From: DATGLG01 sp035294245
Lineage (GTDB): Bacteria; Pseudomonadota; Alphaproteobacteria; JACZXZ01
Length of the DNA: 64,000 bases
Assembly (NCBI GenBank): GCA_035294245.1
Contig: DATGLG010000042.1
Coordinates: 70,970 to 134,969 of the forward strand
Direction: 5' to 3'
The translations under genes were made by a program, and so were the position numbers. Below, piece by piece: positions 17,621 to 26,613 of this stretch. Every line of letters starts with the position of its first letter. The first letter of the stretch is position 1. The notes under the pieces are model-generated. The model was not told the DNA's origin, did not search any database, and worked only from the letters and a program-made list of their open reading frames with translations.

Positions 17621-17665
17621 GCTTTAGGCAGTGCAGCTTTAGGCAGTGCAGCTTTAGGCAGTGCA
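17621..17665. repeat. Three perfect tandem copies of a 15-bp unit
   Basis: The unit GCTTTAGGCAGTGCA occurs three times without a mismatch (17621-17635, 17636-17650, 17651-17665) in the divergent rpsF/fabD intergenic region. The array ends exactly where the -35 of the putative rpsF promoter begins. It could be a set of activator sites or a replication-slippage repeat. Confidence 0.95.
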
Positions 17666-17715
17666 GCGCAACGGGGGCGGCGAGCAGGCCACGCCCCCAC
17701 GAGCCCGCGCTTCGC

Positions 17716-17743
17716 TTGACAGGGCGGCTTTTAACGCTATGAG
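17716..17743 (+). promoter_or_regulatory. Probable promoter of the fabD operon
   Basis: A perfect -35 TTGACA (17716-17721) is followed after 16 bases by TATGAG (17738-17743). The fabD start lies 55 bases further on. The call rests on the consensus match and the position in front of a divergent operon. Confidence 0.5.
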
Positions 17744-17798
17744 TGGGCGCCAATTCCGCCGGGCAATGCCCGGAACCGTCGCAACCACTTCACGATCC

Positions 17799-18740
17799 AT
17801 GGCTCGCGCACTCGTCTTCCCTGGTCAGGGCTCCCAAGCGGTTGGCATGGGACGGGACCTCCATGCCGCCTTCCCCACGGCGCGCCTCGTCTTCGAGGAG
17901 GTGGACGAGGCTCTGAAGCAGAGCCTCTCGCGGCTGATGTTCGAGGGGCCCGCGGAACAGCTCACCTTGACCGAGAACGCCCAGCCCGCGCTGATGGCCG
18001 TAAGCTTGGCGGCTTTCCGCGTTGTCGAGCGTGACGGAGGCATTCCGCTCGCCGGGATGGCGGCATTCGTCGCCGGCCATTCCCTTGGCGAGTATTCGGC
18101 CTTGGCCGCCGCCGGGACCTTCACCCTCGCCGATGCGGCACGATTGCTGAAGACGCGCGGCAGGGCCATGCAAAAGGCCGTCCCGGTCGGGGAGGGGGCC
18201 ATGGCGGCGCTCATCGGCGCCGATCTCGACAAGGCCGGCGAGATCGCCGCCGCCGCCGCCGATGGCGAGATTTGCGCGGTTGCCAACGACAATGCGCCGG
18301 GCCAGGTGGTGGTGAGCGGACATAAGGCCGCGGTCGAGCGCGCGGTCAAGCTGGCCTCGGAGCGGGGGGTGCGCGCGGCCCTGCTACCCGTGAGCGCGCC
18401 CTTCCACTGCCCCCTCATGGCACCGGCGGCAGAAGTGATGGCGGAAGAGCTTGCCAAAGTTACGATGGAGGTCCCGGCGGTGCCGCTGATCGCCAATGTG
18501 ACGGCGGCACCGGTCGAGGAGCCGCTGACCATCCGCAAGCTGCTCGTGGAGCAGGTGACCGGCCGCGTACGCTGGCGTGAGTCGGTGGTAGCCATGCGCG
18601 AGCGCGAGGTCGACGCCTTGGTTGAGGTCGGCGCGGGCAAGGTCCTGAGCGGCCTTGCGCGCCGGATTGTCCGCGAGATGGGGGTTTCGTCTTTGCGAAC
18701 CCCAGCGGATATCGAGACCTTCCTCAAGACGATTTCTTGA
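17799..18740 (+). CDS. fabD: Malonyl-CoA:ACP transacylase
   Basis: A 313-residue enzyme loading malonyl groups onto acyl carrier protein. The N-terminus is MARALVFPGQGSQAVGMG, the nucleophile Ser is in GHSLGEYSAL near residue 93, and the catalytic His is in APFHCPLM near residue 206. The frame is open to 17661, but the conserved start is ATG 17799. It is the first gene of fabD-fabG-acpP-fabF-mltG. Confidence 0.96.
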   Translation: MARALVFPGQGSQAVGMGRDLHAAFPTARLVFEEVDEALKQSLSRLMFEGPAEQLTLTENAQPALMAVSLAAFRVVERDGGIPLAGMAAFVAGHSLGEYSALAAAGTFTLADAARLLKTRGRAMQKAVPVGEGAMAALIGADLDKAGEIAAAAADGEICAVANDNAPGQVVVSGHKAAVERAVKLASERGVRAALLPVSAPFHCPLMAPAAEVMAEELAKVTMEVPAVPLIANVTAAPVEEPLTIRKLLVEQVTGRVRWRESVVAMREREVDALVEVGAGKVLSGLARRIVREMGVSSLRTPADIETFLKTIS

Positions 18741-18763
18741 CGTTTATCAGCCGGAGGCGCCGC

Positions 18764-19501
18764 TTGTTCGAGCTCGAAGGAAAGACCGCCCTCGTCACGG
18801 GCGCCACCGGCGGCATCGGCGATGCCATCGCCCGCGCTCTCCATGCGCAAGGTGCGACGGTCACCTGCTCGGGAACCCGCAAGGACGCCCTCGATGCGCT
18901 CAAGGCCGAGCTCGGCGAGCGCGCCCATGCCTTTCCGTGCCGGTTGGACGACCCTGTCGCGATCGAGACCCTGATCAAGGGCGCCGAAGCGGCGATGGGC
19001 TCGATCGACATTCTGGTCAACAATGCGGGCATCACGCGCGACATGCTGGCGGCGCGCATGCGCGATGAGGATTGGCAGGCGGTGATCGATGTCGATCTGA
19101 CGGCGGCGTTCCGGCTGGCGCGCGGCTGCCTGCGCGGGATGATGCGGAAGCGCTGGGGCCGCATCATCAATATCAGCTCGACGGTCGGCGCGACCGGCAA
19201 TCCCGGCCAGGTCAACTATGCGGCCGCCAAGGCCGGGCTGATCGGCTTCAGCAAGGCTCTCGCGGCGGAGATGGCGCAGCGGAACATCACCGTGAATTGC
19301 GTCGCACCCGGCTTCGTCGACACGCCCATGGTCCGGGCCTTGAGCGAGAAGCAGATGGCGCTCGTCAAGGAGCGGGTCCCGGTGGGCCGTCTTGGCAAGC
19401 CCGCCGAGGTTGCCGCTGCCGTGGTCTACCTGGCGAGCGAGGAGGCCGCTTATGTCACCGGGCATACCTTGCACGTGAATGGTGGCATCGCCATGCTCTG
19501 A
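18764..19501 (+). CDS. fabG: 3-oxoacyl-ACP reductase
   Basis: A 245-residue SDR with TGATGGIG, NNAGITRDML, the Ser of NISSTVG and YAAAKAG (Tyr-x-x-x-Lys), the FabG pattern. It reduces 3-ketoacyl-ACP with NADPH. TTG 18764 is used as start: GGAGG lies seven bases before it and the product then begins FELEGKTA like other FabG proteins. An alternative TTG at 18737 overlaps the fabD stop. It lies directly between fabD and acpP. Confidence 0.94.
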   Translation: MFELEGKTALVTGATGGIGDAIARALHAQGATVTCSGTRKDALDALKAELGERAHAFPCRLDDPVAIETLIKGAEAAMGSIDILVNNAGITRDMLAARMRDEDWQAVIDVDLTAAFRLARGCLRGMMRKRWGRIINISSTVGATGNPGQVNYAAAKAGLIGFSKALAAEMAQRNITVNCVAPGFVDTPMVRALSEKQMALVKERVPVGRLGKPAEVAAAVVYLASEEAAYVTGHTLHVNGGIAML

Positions 19502-19658
19502 TTAGGCCGGGGGAGGCGCCCGGATGCTGGCCAATCCCCCTGAAGTATGTTAGAGAACCCCGCTTTCGCGCCGGCGCGGCCTGCGAATGGCGGCAGGCGG
19601 GAGGGTTTCATCCCCACGTATCCCTCCATGGGTCGCGTGGTCAACGAGGGTCAAAAAC

Positions 19659-19892
19659 ATGAGTGACGTTGCCGAGCGCGTAAAGAAGATCGTTGTCGAG
19701 CATCTCGGGGTCGACGAGAGCAAGGTGACCGAGAGCGCCAGTTTCATCGACGATCTAGGCGCGGACAGCCTCGATACAGTCGAGCTCGTGATGGCCTTCG
19801 AGGAGGAGTTCGGCTGCGAGATTCCCGACGAGGCGGCGGAGAAGATCGTGACCGTCAAAGACGCGATCCAATTCATCGAGCAGCACGTCTGA
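19659..19892 (+). CDS. acpP: Acyl carrier protein
   Basis: A 77-residue acidic protein. The 4'-phosphopantetheine attachment Ser is in DLGADSLDTVEL near residue 37. It carries acyl intermediates through the fatty-acid cycle and supplies acyl-ACP for lipid A. ATG 19659 has an AGGG-type site upstream and gives the standard MSDVAERVKK N-terminus. It has a 157-base spacer after fabG, which may hold its own promoter. Confidence 0.97.
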   Translation: MSDVAERVKKIVVEHLGVDESKVTESASFIDDLGADSLDTVELVMAFEEEFGCEIPDEAAEKIVTVKDAIQFIEQHV

Positions 19893-19970
19893 TCCACCGT
19901 CGTCGCCTGCGTCGAGCGTGAGACGCCGCCTCTCACCGAGCATCCGAGCAAGAGAGCAGAGAAGCTCGCC

Positions 19971-21233
19971 ATGAGACGTGTGGTCATTACCGGCATCGGC
20001 CTCGTGACGCCGCTTGGGTGCGGCGTCAAGGCGAACTGGGATCGCCTCATCGCCGGGGAGTCGGGCCTTCGCGCCATTCAGAATTTCGATGTCTCAGACC
20101 TGCCGTGCAAGATTGCAGGCCAAGTGCCCCAGGGCGAGACATCGTCCGGCTATTTCAATGCCGACGACTGGATGTCGCCCAAGGACCAGCGCAAGGTCGA
20201 GCCCTTCATCCTCTATGCGATGTCGGCCGCGATCCAGGCGGTCGAGGACGCAGGCTGGAAGCCCACGGACGAGGAGTCCCTCGAGCGCACCGGCGTCATG
20301 ATCGGCTCGGGCATCGGCGGCCTCGACGGGATCGCCGAGACGGCGGTGCTGCTCAAGGAGAAAGGTCCGCGCCGCGTATCGCCCTTCTTCATTCCCTCCT
20401 GCCTGATCAATCTCGCCTCGGGGAATGTCTCCATTCGTTTCGGCTTCAAGGGCCCCAATCATTCCGTGGTCACCGCCTGCTCGACGGGCGCCCACGCGAT
20501 CGGCGATGCGGCCCGCCTCATCGGACTCGATGATGCCGATGTCATGATCGCTGGCGGCGCCGAGGCCGCGATCTGCCGCATTGGGGTCGCCGGCTTCGCT
20601 GCTTCGCGCGCGCTTTCGACGGGCTTCAACGACAACCCTCCGGCGGGCTCGCGGCCGTGGGATCGCGATCGCGACGGCTTCGTCATGGGCGAGGGCGCGG
20701 GCATCGTCGTGATCGAAGAGCTCGAGCATGCCAGGCGTCGCGGCGCCAAGATCTATGCCGAGATTGTGGGCTACGGCTTGTCGGGCGATGCCTACCACAT
20801 CACCGCGCCCTCGCCGGAGGGAGACGGCGCCTATCGGGCAATGCGGAGCGCGTTGCGCAATGCCAAGCTCGCGCCGGAGGCGATCGATTACATCAACGCC
20901 CACGGGACGTCCACGCCGCTCGGTGACGAGATCGAGCTGGGCGCCGTCAAGCGGCTGTTCGGCGCCCATGCTTACGCGCTCAGCATGTCGTCGACCAAAT
21001 CGGCGATTGGGCATCTTCTGGGAGCGGCCGGCAGCGTCGAGGCGATCTTCTCGATCCTCGCCATGCGCGACGGCGTCGTGCCGCCGACGCGCAATCTCGA
21101 CAATCCTTCCGAGGGCTGCGATATCGACCTCGTTCCCCATCGGGCGAAGCAGCGCCGGGTCAATTACGCGCTCTCGAATTCCTTTGGCTTCGGTGGCACG
21201 AACGCATCGTTGATTTTCGGTCCGGTGCCCTAA
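19971..21233 (+). CDS. fabF: 3-oxoacyl-ACP synthase II
   Basis: A 420-residue thiolase-fold condensing enzyme with the Cys-His-His triad: Cys in TACSTGAHA (near residue 169), His in NAHGTSTPLGD and His in KSAIGHLLGAAG. It elongates acyl-ACP with malonyl-ACP. It follows acpP by 78 bases and precedes mltG by 18, a conserved proteobacterial order. Confidence 0.96.
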   Translation: MRRVVITGIGLVTPLGCGVKANWDRLIAGESGLRAIQNFDVSDLPCKIAGQVPQGETSSGYFNADDWMSPKDQRKVEPFILYAMSAAIQAVEDAGWKPTDEESLERTGVMIGSGIGGLDGIAETAVLLKEKGPRRVSPFFIPSCLINLASGNVSIRFGFKGPNHSVVTACSTGAHAIGDAARLIGLDDADVMIAGGAEAAICRIGVAGFAASRALSTGFNDNPPAGSRPWDRDRDGFVMGEGAGIVVIEELEHARRRGAKIYAEIVGYGLSGDAYHITAPSPEGDGAYRAMRSALRNAKLAPEAIDYINAHGTSTPLGDEIELGAVKRLFGAHAYALSMSSTKSAIGHLLGAAGSVEAIFSILAMRDGVVPPTRNLDNPSEGCDIDLVPHRAKQRRVNYALSNSFGFGGTNASLIFGPVP

Positions 21234-21251
21234 GCCGCCGCGCCTCGAGTC

Positions 21252-22283
21252 ATGTCCGCGGCCCTCCGCTACTGGATCGGAGGCACGCTGGGCTTCATCG
21301 TCGCGCTCCTCGTCTGGGGATATGTGACGTATACGAGCCCCGGCCCGCTTTCCGAGCCGACCAACATCGTCATTCCCAAGGGGATCGGCGTCGAGAGGAT
21401 CGCTGCGCGCCTTGCCGAAGCCGGAGTCATCCGGTATCCGCGCTTCTTCGCGATGATGGCGGGACTCCTCGGCGAGACGCGGCGGCTGCGCGCGGGCGAA
21501 TATCGCTTCCCCGCACACGCGAGCCAGCGGGTCGCCATGGATGTCCTCATCTATGCCAAGCCGGTGGTCCGGCGGCTGACCATTCCCGAAGGCTTCACCA
21601 CGGCCCAGGTGCTCGAGGAGCTAGCCCGCACCGACGGCCTCGAAGGTCCCGTTGACGCGAAGCCGGCGGAGGGCAGCCTGCTGCCGGAGACCTATAATTT
21701 CTCCTATGGCGACACGCGCGACGAGATGATCGCCCGCATGCGTCGCGCGATGACCGAGACGATCGACACATTGTGGAAGGAGCGCGCGCCGAATCTTCCG
21801 CTGAAGTCTCCCCGCGACGCGCTCATCCTTGCTTCCATCGTCGAGAAGGAAACGGGGATTGCCGAGGAGCGGCCGCATGTCGCCGCTGTCTTTCTCAATC
21901 GCTTGCGGCGCAATATGCGCCTCCAATCGGACCCGACTGTGGTCTATGCCGTCACCCATGGGAGCGGCTCCCTCGGCCGTCCCCTCAGCCATGCCGATCT
22001 GGAGACGGCGAGCCCGTATAACAGCTACCTATACGACGGACTGCCGCCCGGACCGATCGACAATCCCGGGCGCGCCTCCATCATGGCTGTGCTCCATCCT
22101 GCCGAAAGCGACGATCTCTACTTCGTCGCCGATGGAAGCGGCGGACATGTCTTCGCGAAGACCTTGGCCGAGCACAATAAGAACGTCGCGCGCCTGCGCC
22201 GGATCGAAGCCCAGCCCGGGCCGATGAAGCCTTCCGCCTCGCCTAGCGCTTCGCCGGCAACCGGCGCAGCCAGCCATCCGTGA
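21252..22283 (+). CDS. mltG: Endolytic murein transglycosylase MltG
   Basis: A 343-residue inner-membrane protein with one N-terminal helix (residues 7-25) and a periplasmic YceG-like domain. The catalytic Glu is in ASIVEKETGI near residue 197, and LQSDPTVVYA and SPYNSYLYDGLPPGPI are family signatures. It cleaves nascent glycan strands and so sets chain length. The C-terminal tail is Ser/Pro/Ala-rich. The last 41 bases overlap the convergent SDR gene. Confidence 0.94.
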   Translation: MSAALRYWIGGTLGFIVALLVWGYVTYTSPGPLSEPTNIVIPKGIGVERIAARLAEAGVIRYPRFFAMMAGLLGETRRLRAGEYRFPAHASQRVAMDVLIYAKPVVRRLTIPEGFTTAQVLEELARTDGLEGPVDAKPAEGSLLPETYNFSYGDTRDEMIARMRRAMTETIDTLWKERAPNLPLKSPRDALILASIVEKETGIAEERPHVAAVFLNRLRRNMRLQSDPTVVYAVTHGSGSLGRPLSHADLETASPYNSYLYDGLPPGPIDNPGRASIMAVLHPAESDDLYFVADGSGGHVFAKTLAEHNKNVARLRRIEAQPGPMKPSASPSASPATGAASHP

Positions 22284-23004
22284 GCCCTGGTGGCAGCATG
22301 GCGAACAATAGGGTTGCCAGGTAGAGCCGCCGCGGAAAGGCGATGCGCGCTCGTCCTCTCGCCAAGCCGCGCACGATGAGCTTGGCGGCGCGCGGCGCAT
22401 CCATGAGCAACGGCATGGGGAAATCGTTCTTTTCCGTCATGCGGCTGCGCACAAATCCAGGACAGATGACCGAGACGGAAATGCCCAGCCCGGCCAGGCT
22501 GCCGCGCAGACCCTCGCCATAGACGCGCACCGCTGCCTTGCTGGCGCAATAGGCAGGCGCGCCTGGAAAGCCGCGGAAGGAGGCAAGCGAGCTCACGATT
22601 GCGATCTGGCCGCAATGCCGCTTAGCCATGAACGGGATCACCGGCTGCACGGTGTTGACGACGCCGTCGACATTCACCGCGAAGATGCGTCGCGCCTGCG
22701 CGGCGCCTTCGCCCCCGCCGCCGGTGCCGGCGGAAATCCCTGCATTCGCGATCACAAGGTCGATAGGCGCTGCCGCCTCTCGGGCGGTGATCCAGCCCGC
22801 CATTCCTTCCGGGTCGGTGACATCGCGGATTTCCGCAGCCACAGTCGCGCCCTTGCTGCGGCAGGCTGCGGCGACGGCTTCGAGGCGGCTGGCGTCCCGC
22901 CCACTCAGCGCGAGCCGTATGCCAGGACCCGCATAGGCTTCGGCCAGCGCGGCACCAATGCCGCTGCTTGCGCCGGTAATCAGGATATGCCGCGGTTCGC
23001 ACAT
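22243..23004 (-). CDS. SDR family NAD(P)-dependent oxidoreductase
   Basis: A 253-residue classical-like SDR with TGASSGIG near residue 10, IANAGIS, Ser in VSSLASFRG and active-site YCASK. The C-terminal region, with a hydrophobic segment (YLATLLFAMLPPG), resembles membrane-associated SDRs acting on lipids, but the substrate cannot be assigned. It is convergent with mltG and overlaps its 3' end by 41 bases. It and the next gene interrupt the usual mltG-yicC neighbourhood. Confidence 0.85.
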   Translation of the reverse strand: MCEPRHILITGASSGIGAALAEAYAGPGIRLALSGRDASRLEAVAAACRSKGATVAAEIRDVTDPEGMAGWITAREAAAPIDLVIANAGISAGTGGGGEGAAQARRIFAVNVDGVVNTVQPVIPFMAKRHCGQIAIVSSLASFRGFPGAPAYCASKAAVRVYGEGLRGSLAGLGISVSVICPGFVRSRMTEKNDFPMPLLMDAPRAAKLIVRGLARGRARIAFPRRLYLATLLFAMLPPGLTDGWLRRLPAKR

Positions 23005-23122
23005 ATGGGCTCCATTGACGAAGCGCTAGGCAAGCGGCCGGGAATGTGATCCAACACGAGCGTGAGTTCCCCGTAGGCTCCGCCCCTGGACTCGCGACAT
23101 GGATCGCTTGGAAGGCGTTGGT

Positions 23123-23770
23123 ATGACAAAAAAGATTTTTTGGGAAGACGCCTACCGCACGAGCCTCGAGGCGACGGTCGCGAGCGTCGAAGGTGCCGAC
23201 ATCATTCTCGACGCGACGATCTTTTTCGCGCTCTCCGGCGGACAGGAAAGCGATCACGGGACGATCGCCGGCATGCCGGTCCGGGCGGCGCGCAAGGAGG
23301 AGAGGAACATCGTCTATACCCTTGCGGAAGGCCACGGCCTCACGCCGGGCGATTGGGTGACGGTCACCATCGACTGGCAGCGGCGCTATCGGCTGATGCG
23401 CCTGCACTTCGCCGCCGAGATCATCCTCGAGCTCGTCCATCGAACGCTGGGCTCCATCGAGAAGATCGGGGCGCATATCGCTGCGGATAAGGCGCGCATC
23501 GACTTCGCCTGGGATGAGAGCATCGCGCCTCAGCTTCCGCTCCTTGCGGCGAAGGCCGCTGCCATCGTTGCTGCAGATCAGGAAATCATCAGCGCCTTCA
23601 GCGACGAGGCGGGGGAGCGGCGCTATTGGGAAGTCGCTGGCTTCGCGCGCGTCCCCTGCGGCGGCACGCATCTCAAGCGAACCGGCGAGATTGGCGCGAT
23701 CACCCTCAAGCGGAAGAATATCGGCAAGGGAAAGGAGCGCATCGAGATCTATGTGGATGCGCGAATCTGA
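23123..23770 (+). CDS. Alanyl-tRNA editing protein (AlaX-like), atypical metal site
   Basis: A 215-residue free-standing editing domain related to the AlaRS editing domain, which hydrolyses Ser-tRNA(Ala). An N-terminal beta-barrel contains FFALSGGQESDHG. The editing core ends in PCGGTHLKRTGEIG, giving the Cys and His metal ligands. The usual HxxxH is HFAAE here (RLMRLHFAAEIILELV), so the second His is Glu. ATG 23123 is chosen because GGAAGG lies upstream and the family starts at TKKIFW; an ATG at 23099 is in frame. Function is inferred. Confidence 0.85.
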   Translation: MTKKIFWEDAYRTSLEATVASVEGADIILDATIFFALSGGQESDHGTIAGMPVRAARKEERNIVYTLAEGHGLTPGDWVTVTIDWQRRYRLMRLHFAAEIILELVHRTLGSIEKIGAHIAADKARIDFAWDESIAPQLPLLAAKAAAIVAADQEIISAFSDEAGERRYWEVAGFARVPCGGTHLKRTGEIGAITLKRKNIGKGKERIEIYVDARI

Positions 23771-23881
23771 GCACGGAACCAACCTTGATGGCGCTGGCGG
23801 GGCGGCCAGGCTTCGCCTTGTTGCCGTTTGCGGTGCCGGATATAGTCAGCCACCTATAAGGTTCGCAACGAGCGGGGTGCG

Positions 23882-24769
23882 GTGTCACTCTCGAGCATGA
23901 CGGGCTTTGCCCGAGCCACCGGGCATGACGAGACTTTGAGTTGGGCCTGGGAGGTCAAGAGCGTCAACGGCCGCGCCCTCGACATGCGGTTTCGTCTTCC
24001 CGTCGGCTTCGATCGCCTGGAGGGAGCTGCGCGCGGCCTGCTGGCCAAGCGCTTCAAGCGAGGCTCTTTCACCGCGACGCTCTCCCTCAGCCGCCTGGGT
24101 GGAAGCGCCACCTGGCGTATCAATCGCGAACTCATCGATCAGCTGCTCTTTCTGCATCAGGACTTCGCCAGCCGCATCGCGCCGGGACCGCCCCGGCTGG
24201 ATACGCTGCTGAACGTGCGCGGCGTGGTGGAGCAGATCGAGGATGCTGAAGGCGACGAGCTTATTGAGCGCCGGGCGGCGCGGATCATCGCAACCTTTGA
24301 CGAGGCGATGGCGGCGCTTGGCGAGGCGCGCGTCGAGGAAGGGCGCCGCCTTACCCTCGTGCTAAAGGCGCATCTCGACGAGATCGATCGCCTGGCTCGC
24401 GAGGCCGGGAGCCTGGCCGCCGCCCAGCCGGCGGCGATCGCCGCGCGCATTCGCGAGCAGGTCGCCTTGCTGCTTGCGGCGGAGCCCGCTCTCTCTGAGG
24501 AGCGCTTGGCCCAGGAGGCTGCGCTAGCCGCGGCGCGCGCGGATGTGAGGGAGGAGTTGGATCGCCTCAAGGCCCATTTGAGCGCCGCGCGCGAACTTCT
24601 GTCGCAATCGGACGCCGTGGGCCGCCGCTTGGATTTTCTCTGCCAGGAATTCAATCGCGAAGCCAATACCCTGTGCTCGAAGGCGGCCGACATGGCGCTC
24701 ACGCGCCTCGGCCTGGATTTGAAGGCGACAATCGACCAATTGAGGGAGCAGATCCAAAATATCGAGTAA
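23882..24769 (+). CDS. yicC: YicC family endoribonuclease
   Basis: A 295-residue protein with an N-terminal YicC_N domain (SSMTGFARA, WEVKSVNGRALDMRFR) and a C-terminal DUF1732 domain (RLDFLCQEFNREANTLCSKA). E. coli YicC is an RNase that takes part in RyhB decay. The start is GTG, giving MSLSSMTGFA. gmk follows after eight bases, the usual partner of this gene. Confidence 0.93.
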   Translation: MSLSSMTGFARATGHDETLSWAWEVKSVNGRALDMRFRLPVGFDRLEGAARGLLAKRFKRGSFTATLSLSRLGGSATWRINRELIDQLLFLHQDFASRIAPGPPRLDTLLNVRGVVEQIEDAEGDELIERRAARIIATFDEAMAALGEARVEEGRRLTLVLKAHLDEIDRLAREAGSLAAAQPAAIAARIREQVALLLAAEPALSEERLAQEAALAAARADVREELDRLKAHLSAARELLSQSDAVGRRLDFLCQEFNREANTLCSKAADMALTRLGLDLKATIDQLREQIQNIE

Positions 24770-24777
24770 TGCTTTGA

Positions 24778-25413
24778 ATGAACGATAAAATATTTAGACG
24801 CGGCCTCATGCTGGTGCTGTCATCTCCCTCGGGCGCTGGCAAAACGACAATCTCGCGCCGGCTGCTCGAGCGGGACCCCAACCTCACCATGTCGGTTTCG
24901 GCGACCACGCGACCACGACGGCGCGGCGAGGTCAGCGGCGTCGACTACCACTTCGTTGAGCCGGATGATTTCAATCTCATGATCAATCGTGGTGAGCTCC
25001 TCGAGCATGCCAAGGTCTTCGGCCATTACTATGGAACGCCGCGAAAACCTGTCGAGGAGGCGCTGGCGCGCGGACGGGACGTCCTCTTCGATATCGATTG
25101 GCAGGGAACGCAACAGCTTGCGCAAACCGCGCGCAGCGATCTTGTCAGCGTGTTCATTCTGCCGCCGAGCACGGCCGAGCTGGAGCGGCGCCTCAAGACC
25201 CGCGCGCAGGACAGCGCCGATGTCGTCGCGAGCCGCATGGCCAAGGCGGCGGACGAGATGAGCCATTGGCCCGAATACGACTACATTCTCGTCAACTTCG
25301 ATATCGAGGAAAGCGTGGCCAAGGTGCAGGCCATTCTCCAGGCGGAACGGCTCCGCCGCGATCGGCAAACCGGATTGGTGGATTTCGTCAAGGGTCTCCG
25401 CCAAGGCCAATGA
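24778..25413 (+). CDS. gmk: Guanylate kinase
   Basis: A 211-residue kinase converting GMP to GDP. P-loop SSPSGAGKTTI is near residue 14. The GMP-binding SATTRPRRRGEVSGVDYHF and the lid region are intact and the length is normal. It probably shares a transcript with yicC. Confidence 0.96.
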   Translation: MNDKIFRRGLMLVLSSPSGAGKTTISRRLLERDPNLTMSVSATTRPRRRGEVSGVDYHFVEPDDFNLMINRGELLEHAKVFGHYYGTPRKPVEEALARGRDVLFDIDWQGTQQLAQTARSDLVSVFILPPSTAELERRLKTRAQDSADVVASRMAKAADEMSHWPEYDYILVNFDIEESVAKVQAILQAERLRRDRQTGLVDFVKGLRQGQ

Positions 25414-25459
25414 TTCGGGCATGCCGCTCCGCTGCGGACCGTAGGCAGACTCGACCAGC

Positions 25460-26353
25460 ATGGGCATCACGACGATATTGCGGCGATCATCGATCACGGC
25501 GATCGATTACCGGTGCATGGCCGGTCCGGCGGATATGCCATTCATCGAGCGCCATGAGGCGTTCTCCGTTTCCTATGTGCGGCGGGGAAGCTTCGGCTAT
25601 CGCGTCCGAGGCGAGGCCTTCGAGCTCGTTGCCGGATCGATCCTCATTGGCCACCCCGGCGATGAGTATGTCTGCACCCATGAGCACCATGCCGGCGGCG
25701 ACGAGTGCCTCTCCTTCCAGTTCTCGCCGGCGCTCGTCGACACGATCAGCGCTCGCGCCGGCATTCGGCAAGGCGACATTTGGAGGACCGCTTGCCTGCC
25801 GCCCTTGGCCGAGCTGATGGTGCTTGGCGAGCTCGCGCAAGCGGCCGCCGAAGGCCGCAGCGATATCGGCCTCGACGAGGCGGGAATGCTGCTGGCCGCG
25901 CGCTTCGTCCGAACCGTTGCCGGAGAGAAGCGGGCATTGATTTGCAGGCCAGGCGCATCGCGGGCACGAAGAGGCGACCGCCGCCGGGCCGTTGAGGCGG
26001 CGCTGCGCCTCGACGATCGCGCCTCGGAGCCGAACGATCTCGACACCATCGCGGCGGAGGCCGGGCTGAGCCCCTTCCATTTTCTGCGCCTCTTCGCCAG
26101 GGTCCTCGGCGTCACGCCTCATCAATATCTGGTCCGCGCCCGGCTGCGTCGTGCGGCGCGCCTCCTGGCCGAAGAGGAGCGACCGATCACGGAGATCGCC
26201 TTCGATGTCGGGTTTGGTGATCTCTCGAATTTCGTGCGCAGCTTTCGCCGTGCCGCCGGTGTCTCGCCGCGCGGTTTTCGGCAGGCGGCAAAAGGGTATC
26301 GTCAGATCATCCGCGAGCGCCTGGCCGCGGGCGCCGTGAATTCGCTTCAATAA
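25460..26353 (+). CDS. AraC family transcriptional regulator
   Basis: A 297-residue protein with an N-terminal cupin-like sensor domain (residues 10-110, with GHPGDEYVCTHEHHAGGDEC) and a C-terminal double helix-turn-helix of about 100 residues (LDTIAAEAGLSPFHFLRLF, then ITEIAFDVGFGDLSNFVRSF). It presumably responds to a small ligand. Targets are unknown; the two tiny genes at 26437-26777 follow on the same strand after 83 bases. It opens the accessory block between gmk and rsmA. Confidence 0.9.
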   Translation: MGITTILRRSSITAIDYRCMAGPADMPFIERHEAFSVSYVRRGSFGYRVRGEAFELVAGSILIGHPGDEYVCTHEHHAGGDECLSFQFSPALVDTISARAGIRQGDIWRTACLPPLAELMVLGELAQAAAEGRSDIGLDEAGMLLAARFVRTVAGEKRALICRPGASRARRGDRRRAVEAALRLDDRASEPNDLDTIAAEAGLSPFHFLRLFARVLGVTPHQYLVRARLRRAARLLAEEERPITEIAFDVGFGDLSNFVRSFRRAAGVSPRGFRQAAKGYRQIIRERLAAGAVNSLQ

Positions 26354-26436
26354 TCGGCAGTGAGCCGGTTCACACCACGGCTGTCGCTCTTCCCCTAATA
26401 TAGGCCCTAGTCCTCGATTCGAATGGGGACGGGGCG

Positions 26437-26613
26437 ATGACACAGATCGATCAACACATTCTCAATGTCCTTGCGCTCGCGACGGCGCTCCTGACGGCCG
26501 AGGCGCATGGCCTGCATGTGCGCGCGCCGGCGATCGTCCAAGCCATTTCGCAAGCGCTATGCTGTCCTTACCTGGAGCCGCCGGAATGCGTGACCCCCAT
26601 TGCGGAGCCGTGA
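26437..26613 (+). CDS. Hypothetical 58-residue protein, coupled to the next gene
   Basis: ATG 26437 follows a G-rich stretch (GGGGACGGGGCG) that can serve as a ribosome binding site. The product is mostly helical by composition: MTQIDQHILNVLALATALLT, then RAPAIVQAI, and it ends with two Cys (CC) and a Pro-rich tail. No family is recognised. Its stop overlaps the start of the following small gene (TGATG), which argues that both are translated. Confidence 0.45.
   Translation: MTQIDQHILNVLALATALLTAEAHGLHVRAPAIVQAISQALCCPYLEPPECVTPIAEP

Noticed and set aside
17630..17665. CRISPR-like array
   Set aside because: The 15-bp repeats are directly contiguous with no spacers and number only three.
26400..26436. 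GATTCGAAT resembling a tRNA T-loop
   Set aside because: No acceptor, D-arm or anticodon stem can be drawn around it.
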